Shown piece after piece: positions 34,727 through 44,416 of a stretch of DNA of 64,000 bases. Within the stretch, counting starts at the first letter, position 1. Every line of letters begins with the position of its first letter. A program made the position numbers and the translations under genes. The stretch is from assembly GCA_030531005.1 (NCBI GenBank), contig JAUMTW010000001.1:265227-329226 (forward strand), in the 5' to 3' direction. The notes below the pieces were generated by a model, which did no database searches, was not told the DNA's origin, and was given only the letters and a program-made list of their open reading frames with translations. The stretch comes from Corynebacterium sp. Lineage in GTDB: Bacteria; Actinomycetota; Actinomycetes; Mycobacteriales; Mycobacteriaceae.

Positions 34727-36913
34727 GTGGCTGACAACAACGAAGTCGCATCCCAGAACCTGCAAGGCATGCGGTTGCCAGAATTGCGGCAATTAGCAAA
34801 TGACATGGGCCTGCGCGGGATCTCTACCCTGCGCAAGGGGCCATTGATTGCGGTTATTGAACAAGCACAGCGCACCGGTATCACCGGTTGGGTAAACGCA
34901 AATGGTGAGGGGGAACGCCCACGTCGCGGTCGCCCACGCAAGAACTCCGCTGGCAATCAAGCGCCTGCGAATCAAGAGGCAAACAATGATCGCTCGGCAG
35001 AAGTAGCAGCTCCAGCAGCAAAGAGCGCTGGACAAGAGCAACCAGCACCTGGTGCAGAAGTGTTACGCGGACGTCGACGTCGCGTGCAGCACGAGGCGCA
35101 AGAGCCAGCTGCAAGCACTCAAACTTCGGAGAATGCTACCCAAGAGGCATCCCAGGAAGGTGATGAGACTCCACAATCTCGGAGTCGTGCTGCCGCACGC
35201 CGCGCGCGTCGCAACCGTACACGCCAACAAGAATCTGCTCATGGTAACGGTGAAAACACTGAAAAGCGTGGCGGTCGTAAGAACAATCGTGACCGTGATA
35301 ACCGCGATAACCGGGACAATCGCGATAATCGTGACCGCGATGGCCGCGACAACCGCGAAAATCGTGATAATACTATTCGTGAAGACACAGAATCCTCGAA
35401 CCAGCGTCGTAGCAACCGTGACGATCGCGGTCGGGGTAAGCGAGATAATCGCGACCGCAATGATCGCAATGACCGTAATGAGCGGAATGCCCGTGCAGAC
35501 CGCGATAACCGCGATAACCGTGAAGAGCAAAGCGAACGCTTCAACCGTGAAGAACGTAATGATCGTTCCAATCGTGAGGAGCGTAACGACCGCTCCAACC
35601 GCGATAGCGATAACCGCGATAACCGGGAGCAAGGTGAAGAGCGCGAAAACAACGGTCGCCGCAACCGTCGTAATCGCCGTGGTCGTGAACAAGCTCAAGA
35701 GTCGCAGAATCAAGCACCGGAAAACCCACGCGATGATGAGCAACTACAATTCGCAGCCGGCATCCTCGACATCGTGGATAACAATGTGGCCTTCGTACGT
35801 ACTTCCGGGTACCACCCAGGACCAGCCGATGTCTACGTAAGTCCACAGTTGGTGCGACGCTTTGGACTGCGCTCTGGTGACTCCATCGTTGGCTATGCCC
35901 GCGTTGGCGGCGGTAACAACAACCGCGGCAACAATAACCGCGGACGGCAGCGCCAGAAGTACAATCCACTGGTACGTATTGAGTCGGTTAACGAAGGCAG
36001 TGTGGAAGATGCACGCAAGCGTCCAGACTTTGCACGCCTAACCCCGCTGTATCCAAACCAACGTCTGCGCTTAGAGACCAGTCCGAAGATCCTGACCACC
36101 CGTGTCATTGATCTGGTGATGCCAATCGGTAAGGGACAGCGAGCCTTGATCGTATCGCCTCCAAAGGCTGGCAAGACCACGATTTTGCAGTCCATCGCTA
36201 ATGCCATCGCACAGAACAATCCAGAGTGTTATCTGATGGTAGTTCTAATTGATGAGCGCCCAGAAGAAGTTACGGATATGACCCGTAATGTGCACGGTGA
36301 AGTCATTTCTTCGACCTTCGATCGTCCGCCAAGCGAGCACACCGCCGTGGCCGAGTTAGCCATCGAGCGTGCAAAGCGCCTGGTGGAAGAGGGCAAGGAT
36401 GTTGTCGTCCTGTTGGATTCCATTACTCGTTTAGGCAGGGCTTACAACAATAGTTCCCCAGCCTCGGGCCGTATTCTCTCTGGTGGTGTGGACTCCAATG
36501 CGTTGTACCCACCAAAGCGCTTCTTGGGAGCTGCCCGCAACATCGAAAATGGCGGTTCGCTCACCATTATCGCCACCGCGATGGTAGAAACCGGTTCCGC
36601 CGGCGATACTGTGATCTTCGAAGAGTTCAAGGGTACCGGTAATGCCGAGCTCAAGCTGGACCGCAAGATTGCTGAGCGTCGCATGTTCCCAGCTGTGGAC
36701 ATCAACCCATCGGGTACCCGTAAGGATGAGCTGCTCTTGGCCCCAGAAGAGGCCCGCGTAATGCAAAAGTTGCGTGGAATCTTGTCTGCCCTGGACTCCC
36801 AGGCTGCTATTGACTTGCTGATGAAGCAGTTGAAGAAGACTAAGTCCAACGGCGAATTCTTATTGCAGGTTCTTAATTCGGCACCGATGGCGGCTGCCGC
36901 AGAGGAGGAGTAA
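34727..36913 (+). CDS. rho: Transcription termination factor Rho
   Basis: Hexameric RNA-dependent ATPase that ends transcription. The 728-residue chain has a Rho N-terminal helical domain ([15 protein letters not shown], residues 14-28). An unusually long low-complexity insertion follows (about 60-340) rich in Arg, Asp, Asn and Glu, with repeats such as [14 protein letters not shown]. Then come the OB-type RNA-binding domain ([21 protein letters not shown]) and the RecA-like ATPase with Walker [12 protein letters not shown] and [12 protein letters not shown]. Insertions of this kind are known in actinobacterial Rho and raise RNA affinity. GAAAGGA precedes GTG 34727. prfA follows after 4 bases. 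Confidence 0.96.
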   Translation: MADNNEVASQNLQGMRLPELRQLANDMGLRGISTLRKGPLIAVIEQAQRTGITGWVNANGEGERPRRGRPRKNSAGNQAPANQEANNDRSAEVAAPAAKSAGQEQPAPGAEVLRGRRRRVQHEAQEPAASTQTSENATQEASQEGDETPQSRSRAAARRARRNRTRQQESAHGNGENTEKRGGRKNNRDRDNRDNRDNRDNRDRDGRDNRENRDNTIREDTESSNQRRSNRDDRGRGKRDNRDRNDRNDRNERNARADRDNRDNREEQSERFNREERNDRSNREERNDRSNRDSDNRDNREQGEERENNGRRNRRNRRGREQAQESQNQAPENPRDDEQLQFAAGILDIVDNNVAFVRTSGYHPGPADVYVSPQLVRRFGLRSGDSIVGYARVGGGNNNRGNNNRGRQRQKYNPLVRIESVNEGSVEDARKRPDFARLTPLYPNQRLRLETSPKILTTRVIDLVMPIGKGQRALIVSPPKAGKTTILQSIANAIAQNNPECYLMVVLIDERPEEVTDMTRNVHGEVISSTFDRPPSEHTAVAELAIERAKRLVEEGKDVVVLLDSITRLGRAYNNSSPASGRILSGGVDSNALYPPKRFLGAARNIENGGSLTIIATAMVETGSAGDTVIFEEFKGTGNAELKLDRKIAERRMFPAVDINPSGTRKDELLLAPEEARVMQKLRGILSALDSQAAIDLLMKQLKKTKSNGEFLLQVLNSAPMAAAAEEE

Positions 36914-36917
36914 AAGC

Positions 36918-37994
36918 GTGGCCAATCAGGTCTCAGCTGTTGACGACATCGTCGCCGAATATCAGGGCATCGAAATGCAGATGGCCGATCCGGAGACCGC
37001 CGGCGACCAGAAGAAATTCCGGGTGTTATCCAAGCGGTATTCCGAACTGCAGCCGATTATCAATGTGCACAACAAGCTCAGCCAAGCGCGTGCCGACTTC
37101 GCCGATGCCAAAGAAATGGCGTACGAAGACAGTGATTTCAAGGCCGAGGCGGATAGTCTGGAAGGCGAAGTTGTGCGCTTAGAGGAGCAACTGGCTGATC
37201 TGCTCGCACCGCGTGACCCTCACGATGGCGATGACATCGTCATGGAGGTCAAGTCCGGTGCCGGTGGCGAAGAAGCCGCATTGTTCGCAGGTGAAATTGT
37301 GCGCATGTACCAGCGTTATGCGGAGAAACACGGCTTTAGCATAGAAGTCTTGGGGTTATCCGAGTCTGACTTGGGCGGTGTAAAGGATATGACCTTGTCA
37401 ATCCGTTCTAAGCAGCCGTCCCGCGATGGTGCTTGGAGTGCCTTCAAATTCGAAGGTGGTGTGCACCGTGTGCAGCGCATTCCAGTCACTGAGTCGCAAG
37501 GGCGCATCCAAACATCCGCAGCGGGTGTCTTGGTATACCCCGAGCCCGATGAGGTCGGCGAAGTCGAGATCGATGATAAGGACATTCGTGTGGATGTCTA
37601 CCGCTCTTCTGGTAAGGGTGGGCAGGGCGTGAACACGACTGACTCCGCTGTGCGTATTACGCACTTGCCAACTGGCTTGGTTGTGACCTGTCAGAAGGAA
37701 CGTTCCCAGATCCAGAATAAGGCGCGTGCGTTGCAAGTATTGGCCGCCCGTCTGCAGGCCCTGGCTGAAGAACAGGCCGAGGCAGAAGCAGCAGAAGGTC
37801 GTGCCGCCCAGATTCGCACTATCGACCGCTCCGAGCGTATCCGTACTTACAACTTCCCAGAGAACCGTATAACCGATCACCGCATCGGTTATAAGGCAAA
37901 CAATCTTGATGCCGTTCTCAATGGGGAGCTCGATGACCTATTCGCCGCTTTGCAGGCCGCCGAGCGCGCCGCCCGCTTGGAAGCTGAAAGCTAG
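36918..37994 (+). CDS. prfA: Peptide chain release factor 1
   Basis: Recognises UAA and UAG and triggers peptide release. The codon-reading P-x-T motif appears as [14 protein letters not shown] (P-V-T, near residue 188), which marks RF1 rather than RF2. The catalytic GGQ is in [17 protein letters not shown] (near 233). Length of 358 residues is normal. GTG 36918 lies 4 bases after the rho stop, downstream of GGAGGAG. The methyltransferase PrmC that modifies the GGQ glutamine is encoded next, after a terminator-like hairpin. Confidence 0.96.
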   Translation: MANQVSAVDDIVAEYQGIEMQMADPETAGDQKKFRVLSKRYSELQPIINVHNKLSQARADFADAKEMAYEDSDFKAEADSLEGEVVRLEEQLADLLAPRDPHDGDDIVMEVKSGAGGEEAALFAGEIVRMYQRYAEKHGFSIEVLGLSESDLGGVKDMTLSIRSKQPSRDGAWSAFKFEGGVHRVQRIPVTESQGRIQTSAAGVLVYPEPDEVGEVEIDDKDIRVDVYRSSGKGGQGVNTTDSAVRITHLPTGLVVTCQKERSQIQNKARALQVLAARLQALAEEQAEAEAAEGRAAQIRTIDRSERIRTYNFPENRITDHRIGYKANNLDAVLNGELDDLFAALQAAERAARLEAES

Positions 37995-38042
37995 TTCAAA
38001 AGACGGAGGAGCTATCAGTTCGTAGTGAATCCGTTGGAGGAG

Positions 38043-38074
38043 CGGGAGTCTGATGAACCAGGCTCCCGTTTTTC
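38043..38074 (+). terminator. Terminator between prfA and prmC
   Basis: CGGGAGTC (38043-38050) pairs with GGCTCCCG (38061-38068) with one wobble, followed by TTTTT. prmC may therefore have its own promoter within the next 100 bases. Confidence 0.65.
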
Positions 38075-38177
38075 GTGTGTCCCTGGGCATCATCGATGCG
38101 ATAATGCCCGACGCCGCACTCCCTTTAGCCGCATACCGTAGAGCATGCAGCCCTGAAATCTCTTCAAGGAGGAAATG

Positions 38178-39029
38178 ATGCCCACCATCGCCGCCGCCCT
38201 GGTCAGCACTCGATTCGCTCTCGAATCCGCGGGTATCCCGAGCGCGAAAGCCGAGGCAGAAATCTTGGTGTCCTGGGTGCGAGAGTGCGGGCGCATGGAA
38301 TTATTCCTGCAGAGAGATGCCACGTTGAGCGACGAAGAACATCAGCGTTTGGAGCATGCAATAGCGCAGCGAATCACCCGCGTTCCGCTGCAGCATATTA
38401 TGGGTGTGGCCAATTTCTATGGGTATGACTTTGTGGTTGGTCCAGGTGTGTTCATCCCGCGCCCGGAAACGGAGATGTTGGCTGCGTGGGCAGTGCAGCG
38501 CTTGTGCAACCTGCCGCACCCAGTAGTCGTGGACTTGTGTACTGGATCTGGCGCGCTGGCGGCAACTGTTGCTTACGAAGTGACGCAAGCAGCAGTCAGT
38601 GCAGTCGAAATCTCGGAAGAGGCTGCGGCGTATGCGCGCCTAAACCTGCCGGAAACAGTCAATCTAGTTCTTGGCGATGCTACCCAAGCTGAAACGTATA
38701 CCCACCTTGGTGTGCCAGGCAGCGTTGACCTCGTGGTGAGCAACCCGCCCTACGTTCCTACTGCCGCAGAGGTAAGTCCCGAGGTGCATCAGGATCCGCC
38801 ACAGGCAGTTTTTAGTGGTGAGTCTGGGATGGATGTGATCCACGCTATGCTCCCGCACGTTGTGCAGCTGCTGAAGCCCGGTGGGTACTGTGGCATCGAA
38901 CACGATGATGCCACGCAAGATCTTGTGATCGCAGCCTTCGAAAGCCAGGGTCTTTTCGAAGAAATCACCCCTATCGCCGATGATGCCGGGCGTGCAAGAT
39001 TTGTCACCGCGCGGAAAGTAGTAGAGTAA
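38178..39029 (+). CDS. prmC: Release factor glutamine methyltransferase
   Basis: Class I SAM-dependent methyltransferase modifying the GGQ glutamine of release factors. The SAM motif I is VVDLCTGSGALAATVA (near residue 116), and the N5-glutamine catalytic motif NPPY is in LVVSNPPYVPTAAEV (near 191). The N-terminal helical bundle recognises the release factor. Two ATGs are adjacent; the second (38178) is better placed, 8 bases after the AAGGAGG start, than the first (38175). At 283 residues the length is typical. sua5 follows after 34 bases. Confidence 0.93.
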   Translation: MPTIAAALVSTRFALESAGIPSAKAEAEILVSWVRECGRMELFLQRDATLSDEEHQRLEHAIAQRITRVPLQHIMGVANFYGYDFVVGPGVFIPRPETEMLAAWAVQRLCNLPHPVVVDLCTGSGALAATVAYEVTQAAVSAVEISEEAAAYARLNLPETVNLVLGDATQAETYTHLGVPGSVDLVVSNPPYVPTAAEVSPEVHQDPPQAVFSGESGMDVIHAMLPHVVQLLKPGGYCGIEHDDATQDLVIAAFESQGLFEEITPIADDAGRARFVTARKVVE

Positions 39030-39063
39030 GTATCCGAATATTGTCTGTGGAAAGGAATCCCGC

Positions 39064-39717
39064 GTGAAGGTCTTTGAGTGCCAAGACGCCAAACCCCGGG
39101 CCACCGGCTTACAAACCGCTGCCCGGGTTGTGAAGTCTGGCAAACTAGTCGTCCTGCCCACCGACACGCTCTATGGCATCGGTTGTGATGCTTTTAATAA
39201 CTCTGCGGTCGCCCGCCTGCTTGCAGCCAAGGGTCGTGGCCCTGACATGCCAGTGCCTGTACTTGTAGGTAGCTGGAGTACGGCACGCGGTTTGGTGCAC
39301 ACTTTTAGCCAGGATTTGCGCAATCTCATTGAGGCCTGCTGGCCTGGTGGCTTGAGTATTGTGGTGCCACAAGCGCCGAGTCTGCCATGGAATTTGGGCG
39401 ATACTCGCGGCACCGTGCTGCTGCGTATGCCATTGCATCCAATCGCTTTAGAGTTGCTCGCTGAAACTGGTCCCATGGCTGTCAGCTCCGCAAACTTGAC
39501 TGGGCATCAGCCGCCGACGACGTGTGCCGCGGCCCAAGCGCAACTTGGTGATGCCGTATCTGTTTATTTGGATGGGGGAGAAGCTGCTATTGGTCAGCCA
39601 TCCTCGATCGTGGATCTTGCCGGCGATCATCCACGCTTGCTGCGCGAAGGTGCAATTTCAGGAGCACGTCTGGCTGAGATCTTGCATATGGACGAAGCGC
39701 TACTGCGCACACGCTAG
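39064..39717 (+). CDS. sua5: L-threonylcarbamoyladenylate synthase (Sua5/YrdC family)
   Basis: Makes threonylcarbamoyl-AMP for the universal t6A37 modification of tRNAs reading ANN codons. YrdC-domain landmarks are VVLPTDTLYGIGCDAFN (near residue 31), AKGRGPDMPVPVLVG (near 57), WPGGLSIVVP (near 98) and AVSSANLTGHQPPTT (near 139). The 217-residue length equals the single-domain form without the C-terminal Sua5 domain. The GTG start follows GGAAAGGAA. Position between prmC and wecA is conserved in mycobacteria and corynebacteria. Confidence 0.93.
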   Translation: MKVFECQDAKPRATGLQTAARVVKSGKLVVLPTDTLYGIGCDAFNNSAVARLLAAKGRGPDMPVPVLVGSWSTARGLVHTFSQDLRNLIEACWPGGLSIVVPQAPSLPWNLGDTRGTVLLRMPLHPIALELLAETGPMAVSSANLTGHQPPTTCAAAQAQLGDAVSVYLDGGEAAIGQPSSIVDLAGDHPRLLREGAISGARLAEILHMDEALLRTR

Positions 39718-39731
39718 GGGGCTGCGCTTTC

Positions 39732-40955
39732 ATGGGAGCAGCAGGCGTACCGCTGCGGGAGTTAGGGCTGGTGATATTAGTCGCCGCAGCCCTTACCTTC
39801 ATAACCACGGGCATAGTGAGATGGGCCATGGTTCATTCTGGGCGTCTCAGCCAAATCCGCGAACGCGATGTGCACACCCAACCCAAGCCTCGACTTGGGG
39901 GTGTTGCCATGTACACCGGTTTTATGGCGGCGGTTTTCATGGCCGAGCAATTGCCCGCGCTTACCAGAGGATTCCAACCGGTCACTGCAGAAATGCGCGC
40001 CGTGCTGTGGGCGGCAACTGTGATTGTGTTAGTGGGCATTTTTGATGATCTTTATGAACTTGATGCGCTAACAAAGCTCATTGGTCAGATCGCCGCTGGC
40101 CTCGCACTTGCATTTATGGGACTGAGTTGGTCTGTGGTGTATGTGCCTTTCGGCGGTGGTACAACCTTTGTGCTGGACTCAACACTTTCTGTCATCGTGA
40201 CAGTCCTATTTACGGTGACCTTAATGAATGCCATTAATTTCGTTGATGGTCTCGATGGATTAGCCGCAGGATTAGGTATGATCGCTGCTGCTGCAATCTT
40301 GTTATTTTCCCTGGTGATCTTGCATGACCAAGGAGGTATGGTCTCTGCCTATCCACCGGCAATTATCTCTGCGACCCTGGTAGGTATTTGCTTGGGTTTC
40401 CTTCCACATAATTTCGAGCCCGCGCGTATCTTTATGGGTGATACCGGATCGATGCTCATCGGTTTGCTGCTTGCAGCTGCAGCCACCTCGGCATCGGGCA
40501 AGATTGATATGAGCTTGTATGGGCCGGTGGATTTCATCGCATTGATGTCCCCATTGCTTGTGGTCATCGCTGCAATCTTTGTACCAATGCTGGACTTGGT
40601 GATGGCAATCGTACGCCGCCTGCGTAAAGGTCAATCACCTTTTAGTGCCGATCGCTTGCACTTGCACCACCGCCTCCTCGCCTTGGGACATACCCACCGG
40701 CGGGTGGCCTTGGTTATGTATTCTTGGGTATCTGTAGTCGCCTTTGGCGCAGTATCCTTTTCCATCTTCCCGCCCCTGATTTCTTGTGGTTTGATTCTCT
40801 TAAATGCAGTCTTAGCCGCCATCTTTACATGGCAGCCGGTTGTAGCACAGCGGAATACCGAGCCTACGATGCCCAAGGTGGTGGCCGAAGAAGCTCCGCG
40901 CACCCGCCGGCCTAGGCATCAAGTGCCGCAGTCCAAAGCTTCCACTGAGAAATAG
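39732..40955 (+). CDS. wecA: UDP-GlcNAc:undecaprenyl/decaprenyl-phosphate GlcNAc-1-phosphate transferase
   Basis: Polytopic membrane enzyme that loads GlcNAc-1-phosphate onto a polyprenyl phosphate. In this group it starts the linker joining arabinogalactan to peptidoglycan. MraY/WecA-family motifs are visible: HTQPKPRLGGVAMYTGF (near residue 48), DDLYELDALTKLIGQ (near 107), NAINFVDGLDGLAAGLG (near 161) and FMGDTGSMLIG (near 235), plus a cytoplasmic HLHHRLLALGH block. About 11 helices cover 407 residues. The C-terminal 30 residues are basic. It overlaps nothing, but lies 14 bases after sua5 and 18 before atpI. Confidence 0.93.
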   Translation: MGAAGVPLRELGLVILVAAALTFITTGIVRWAMVHSGRLSQIRERDVHTQPKPRLGGVAMYTGFMAAVFMAEQLPALTRGFQPVTAEMRAVLWAATVIVLVGIFDDLYELDALTKLIGQIAAGLALAFMGLSWSVVYVPFGGGTTFVLDSTLSVIVTVLFTVTLMNAINFVDGLDGLAAGLGMIAAAAILLFSLVILHDQGGMVSAYPPAIISATLVGICLGFLPHNFEPARIFMGDTGSMLIGLLLAAAATSASGKIDMSLYGPVDFIALMSPLLVVIAAIFVPMLDLVMAIVRRLRKGQSPFSADRLHLHHRLLALGHTHRRVALVMYSWVSVVAFGAVSFSIFPPLISCGLILLNAVLAAIFTWQPVVAQRNTEPTMPKVVAEEAPRTRRPRHQVPQSKASTEK

Positions 40956-40973
40956 AACCAGAAAGTAGAACCG

Positions 40974-41402
40974 ATGTCGCAAGCTTCAAAGTATGATGAC
41001 CACCGCCGCCCCCTGCAGCGCGCTTTGCGTTATGCCATGGTGGCTACTGCCATTATTGCTGTAATCTCCGCTGCTTTTTGGGGCGGATTGCGAGAGTTGC
41101 CCGGACTATGGGGTGTGCTGATTGGGGTAGGTATTGGCTTCGGTTTCGCAATCGTGACGGTCATCAGTGTGTTAGCAACAGCGAACACGAATTCGACCAC
41201 AACCGGGGCAGTGGTGCTGGGAAGCTGGCTGCTGAAGATCGTCGTTCTGATCATTGTGCTCGCCGTGCTGAAAGATATGGAGTTCTATGATCGCCTCGCG
41301 CTCTTTGTTACCGTTGCTGCTGTGACAGTGGCCATGATGGCCAGTGAGGTGTGGGCCATCGTGACAACGAATGTGACCTATGTGAATCCCACAGACTCGT
41401 AA
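40974..41402 (+). CDS. atpI: ATP synthase accessory membrane protein AtpI-like
   Basis: A 142-residue protein with four hydrophobic helices (about residues 22-42, 48-68, 80-100 and 107-130) and short charged ends. Sequence is weakly diagnostic, but the location directly before atpB and the four-helix pattern match the AtpI/Rv1303-type genes of actinobacteria. AtpI assists assembly of the c-ring or associated ion handling in other bacteria. A 418-base gap, with likely promoter sequence for the ATP synthase genes, separates it from atpB. Confidence 0.7.
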   Translation: MSQASKYDDHRRPLQRALRYAMVATAIIAVISAAFWGGLRELPGLWGVLIGVGIGFGFAIVTVISVLATANTNSTTTGAVVLGSWLLKIVVLIIVLAVLKDMEFYDRLALFVTVAAVTVAMMASEVWAIVTTNVTYVNPTDS

Positions 41403-41820
41403 AATCGAGACTACGAAATATTGTATTCCTAAGAATCCCATCCTGAAGGGACGTTTTTGGGGGTAATTCTAGGGGAATGTGTCGGATATTGCCGGGAAAC
41501 TGAATGGCTATTTACAATGGTCATAGTAGTTTTTCCGGCATTTTCTTCATTTTGGGCTGGATACCCCCAATGTTGAATGGGGAAATTCGCCGTGAACCTG
41601 ATACAGTTTGTGATTGGGTAGCAAAACATGGCGAAGGCCAACTTGACCATGAAATGAGTTGTACTTCACTTTTCGTGCTTTCAACCCCCACGTTCTTCTT
41701 GCTGATGTGCGACGGAGTCCGGGAAGAACGTGGAGAGATTCAGACGTCCATCGCACCGTAGATTCACTATTTGCAGTGACTGCGGCCCGAACACGGGAGA
41801 GAACGCTGAGCGTTACAACT
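41403..41820 (+). promoter_or_regulatory. Upstream region of the ATP synthase operon
   Basis: About 418 bases between atpI and the proposed atpB start contain no convincing gene; the frame open from 41504 lacks a ribosome site and any domain. TGATACAGT near 41597 may include a -10. The atpB frame itself is open back to 41659, but the extra residues do not look like subunit a. Confidence 0.35.
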
Positions 41821-42612
41821 TTGGCCGAAGGCTTCAGGGGCTCATTTCACGCCCCTGATGTCGGTGAAGAATTTTTCCCGGATCCAATCTGGTTCGTGGA
41901 GTCCGATTGGTTCGCTATTGACCGTCTGATGCTCGTTCGCATCCTTTCCGCGCTAGTAATCTGCCTGTTCTTCGGCTTAGCAATGCGTAACCCCAAGCTT
42001 GTACCGCGCGGGGTCCAAAATGTTGCCGAGATCATGTTGGATTTCGTGCGCATCCATATCGCGGAAGAAATCCTGGGGAAGAAGGAGGGACGCCGCTTCT
42101 TGCCGGTGATCACTACCATCTTCTTCATTGTGCTTTTCGCTAACTTGCCTTCGGTGATCCCATTCCTGAATATTTCTCCGAATGCTCGTATTGGTATGCC
42201 CATCGTGCTGGCTCTGTTTGGCTATGTTGCCTTCATTTATGCTGGTTCGAAGCGCTACGGTTTCTTCAAGTACGTGAAGTCTTCGGTGGTAATTCCCAAC
42301 ATTCCGCCATTTCTGCATGTTCTTGTAGTACCACTTGAGATTTTCTCAACGTTTGTCCTGCGACCTGTCTCGCTGACAATTCGTCTTATGGCAAATATGC
42401 TTGCCGGACACATCATCTTGGTGCTGTTGTTCTCGGCAACGAACTTCTTCTTCTGGCAACTCAATGGGTGGACCGCACTTTCCGCTCTCACACTTGCAGC
42501 AGGTGTGGCTTTTACCTTATTCGAGCTGTTGGTGATCTTCTTGCAGGCGTATATTTTCGCGCTGCTGTCTGCCGTATATATCGAGTTGTCACTACATGCG
42601 GACGAGCATTGA
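41821..42612 (+). CDS. atpB: F0F1 ATP synthase subunit a
   Basis: Membrane subunit forming the proton half-channels next to the c-ring. The conserved helix with the essential Arg reads VSLTIRLMANMLAGHI (near residue 178), and the last helix has FTLFELLVIFLQAYIFALLSAVYIEL. The start is uncertain. I propose TTG 41821 (LAEGFRGSFHAPDV), which gives 263 residues, the family length; the SFHAPDVGEEFFPD stretch is where corynebacterial subunit a begins to be conserved. No good ribosome site precedes it. The frame is open to 41659, but the upstream residues are Arg-rich and unlike membrane protein. First gene of the eight-gene atp operon. Confidence 0.9.
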   Translation: MAEGFRGSFHAPDVGEEFFPDPIWFVESDWFAIDRLMLVRILSALVICLFFGLAMRNPKLVPRGVQNVAEIMLDFVRIHIAEEILGKKEGRRFLPVITTIFFIVLFANLPSVIPFLNISPNARIGMPIVLALFGYVAFIYAGSKRYGFFKYVKSSVVIPNIPPFLHVLVVPLEIFSTFVLRPVSLTIRLMANMLAGHIILVLLFSATNFFFWQLNGWTALSALTLAAGVAFTLFELLVIFLQAYIFALLSAVYIELSLHADEH

Positions 42613-42671
42613 CCCGCAATGCGGAACAACTAACCAAAGAAAGTTATTTCGGCCACATGGTCGAATTCTAG

Positions 42672-42929
<258 letters not shown>

Positions 42930-42959
42930 TTTCCAACACCCAAAACGAAAGCGAATCCT

Positions 42960-43526
42960 ATGACGAACGTCATTAACTACCTTGCGGCAGGAGATGAACT
43001 GCCATTGGAGGAGGAGTACAGCGTACTCATCCCGGTTGGCTATGATATCTTCTGGGCGCTCGTTGTGCTTCTTGTTGTGGGGATCCTGTTTTGGAAGCTC
43101 GTGCTCCCTAAGTTCCTTGAGGTTCTAGATGAGCGCGAAGACCGCATTAAGGGCGGAATTGAGCGCGCGGAAGCAGCTCAAGAAGAGGCAAAGGCTGCAT
43201 TGGAAAAGTACAATGCACAGCTTGCCGGTGCACGTGCAGAGGCTGCAGAGATCCGCGAAGAAGCACGTACGCGTGGCAAGCATATTGAAGCCGAAATGAA
43301 GGCGGAAGCTGAAGCTGAGTGCAACCGCATTGTGGCTTCTGGTGAGAAGCAGCTGGCAGCACAGCGCGAACAAGTTGTTACCGAATTACGCAAGGAGATG
43401 GGGCAGAACTCCGTCGCCTTGGCAGAGCGTCTACTGGGTGCTCAGCTTTCGGATGACCTCAAGCGTGCTGAATCTGTGGACCAATTCCTCGCCGACCTCG
43501 ACAACGCTTCTTTGGCAGGAAAGTAG
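42960..43526 (+). CDS. atpF: F0F1 ATP synthase subunit b
   Basis: Peripheral stator subunit of 188 residues: a short N-terminus, one membrane helix (about 27-49, [21 protein letters not shown]), then a long charged coiled coil ([19 protein letters not shown] onward) reaching the top of F1. It is a standard b subunit; no fusion with delta is present, unlike mycobacteria, where a b-delta fusion exists. atpH follows after 6 bases. Confidence 0.96.
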   Translation: MTNVINYLAAGDELPLEEEYSVLIPVGYDIFWALVVLLVVGILFWKLVLPKFLEVLDEREDRIKGGIERAEAAQEEAKAALEKYNAQLAGARAEAAEIREEARTRGKHIEAEMKAEAEAECNRIVASGEKQLAAQREQVVTELRKEMGQNSVALAERLLGAQLSDDLKRAESVDQFLADLDNASLAGK

Positions 43527-43532
43527 GAACGA

Positions 43533-44354
43533 ATGCATGCAGCAAGTCGTGAAGCACTAGCACAGGTGAATGCGCAGCTCGACGAAGCCCTGGGCCAGGC
43601 GGGTGAAGGCGCTATTGGCGTCGGTGCCCACATTGGCGCAGAACTTTTCAGCGTGGTCGAAATACTCGATCAAGACCGCAGTCTGCGAGTAGCGCTTGCT
43701 GATGCCACTGCGGCTCCCGCGGCACGTGCCTCGCTTGCACAAAGCGTATTTGGATCCCAGATTTCAGCAGCAACTGGCGAGTTGCTTCAAACCGCCAGTA
43801 CTGCTACCTGGTCGAATCCGCGTGAATACCGGACGGGTCTCATCGCAGTAGGGCGCCAAGCGCTCTTGCGTTCCGCCGAGAGCCAAGGCCAACTCGAAAA
43901 GGTAGAGCAGGAACTTTTCCAGCTCAGTTTGCTGCTAGACAAGCAGCCAGAGTTGACTTTGCTCCTTGATGACCACAGTGCCACCCCGGCACGCCGTCGC
44001 GAACTGCTGGCCAGCGTGCTCTATGGCAAGGTCACAGCGGTGACCGAAGCCCTGGCTTTGCAGGCTATCGGCCGACGCGAGCACAATGCCATTGATGACA
44101 TCGCAGCCCTTGCTACCACTGCTGCCGCCCTTCGTGGCCGCAAGGTAGCGCGCGTAACCACCGTTACCACACTGTCTGAGCAGCAAGAAGCAGCGCTTGC
44201 TTCTAAGCTCGAAGGCATCTATGGGCAACCCATCGCCATCCACCAAGCTATCGATGCCTCCTTACTGGGTGGTGCGGTAGTCCGCGTTGATGACGAAGTT
44301 ATCGATGGTTCGTTAACCGGCAAATTAGCCCGGTTGCGCACTGCATTCGCCTAA
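43533..44354 (+). CDS. atpH: F0F1 ATP synthase subunit delta
   Basis: Stator subunit of 273 residues, joining b to the alpha3beta3 head. The C-terminal half carries the conserved delta pattern (VARVTTVTTLSEQQEAALASKL, then DASLLGGAVVRVDDEVIDGS). It is about 100 residues longer than the E. coli protein, owing to an N-terminal helical extension. This is the usual size in corynebacteria. The ATG follows GGAAAGTAGGAA right after atpF, so the two are probably coupled. Confidence 0.95.
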   Translation: MHAASREALAQVNAQLDEALGQAGEGAIGVGAHIGAELFSVVEILDQDRSLRVALADATAAPAARASLAQSVFGSQISAATGELLQTASTATWSNPREYRTGLIAVGRQALLRSAESQGQLEKVEQELFQLSLLLDKQPELTLLLDDHSATPARRRELLASVLYGKVTAVTEALALQAIGRREHNAIDDIAALATTAAALRGRKVARVTTVTTLSEQQEAALASKLEGIYGQPIAIHQAIDASLLGGAVVRVDDEVIDGSLTGKLARLRTAFA

Positions 44355-44416
44355 GCGCAGCACAGCACATCACTTGTACGTAAATATCCGGAACAACTAT
44401 CGAGAGCAGGAAGAAC

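Noticed and set aside
35270..35650. Short tandem repeats resembling a repeat array or CRISPR-like pattern
   Set aside because: They encode the NRD-type low-complexity part of Rho, are in frame, vary in length and have no unique spacers.
35063..35840. Long frames on both strands within rho (for example 226 codons on minus)
   Set aside because: They come from the repetitive codon pattern of the Rho insertion and have no domain or start signal.
41504..41761. 85-codon frame upstream of atpB
   Set aside because: No ribosome site and no recognisable protein pattern; it overlaps the presumed promoter region.
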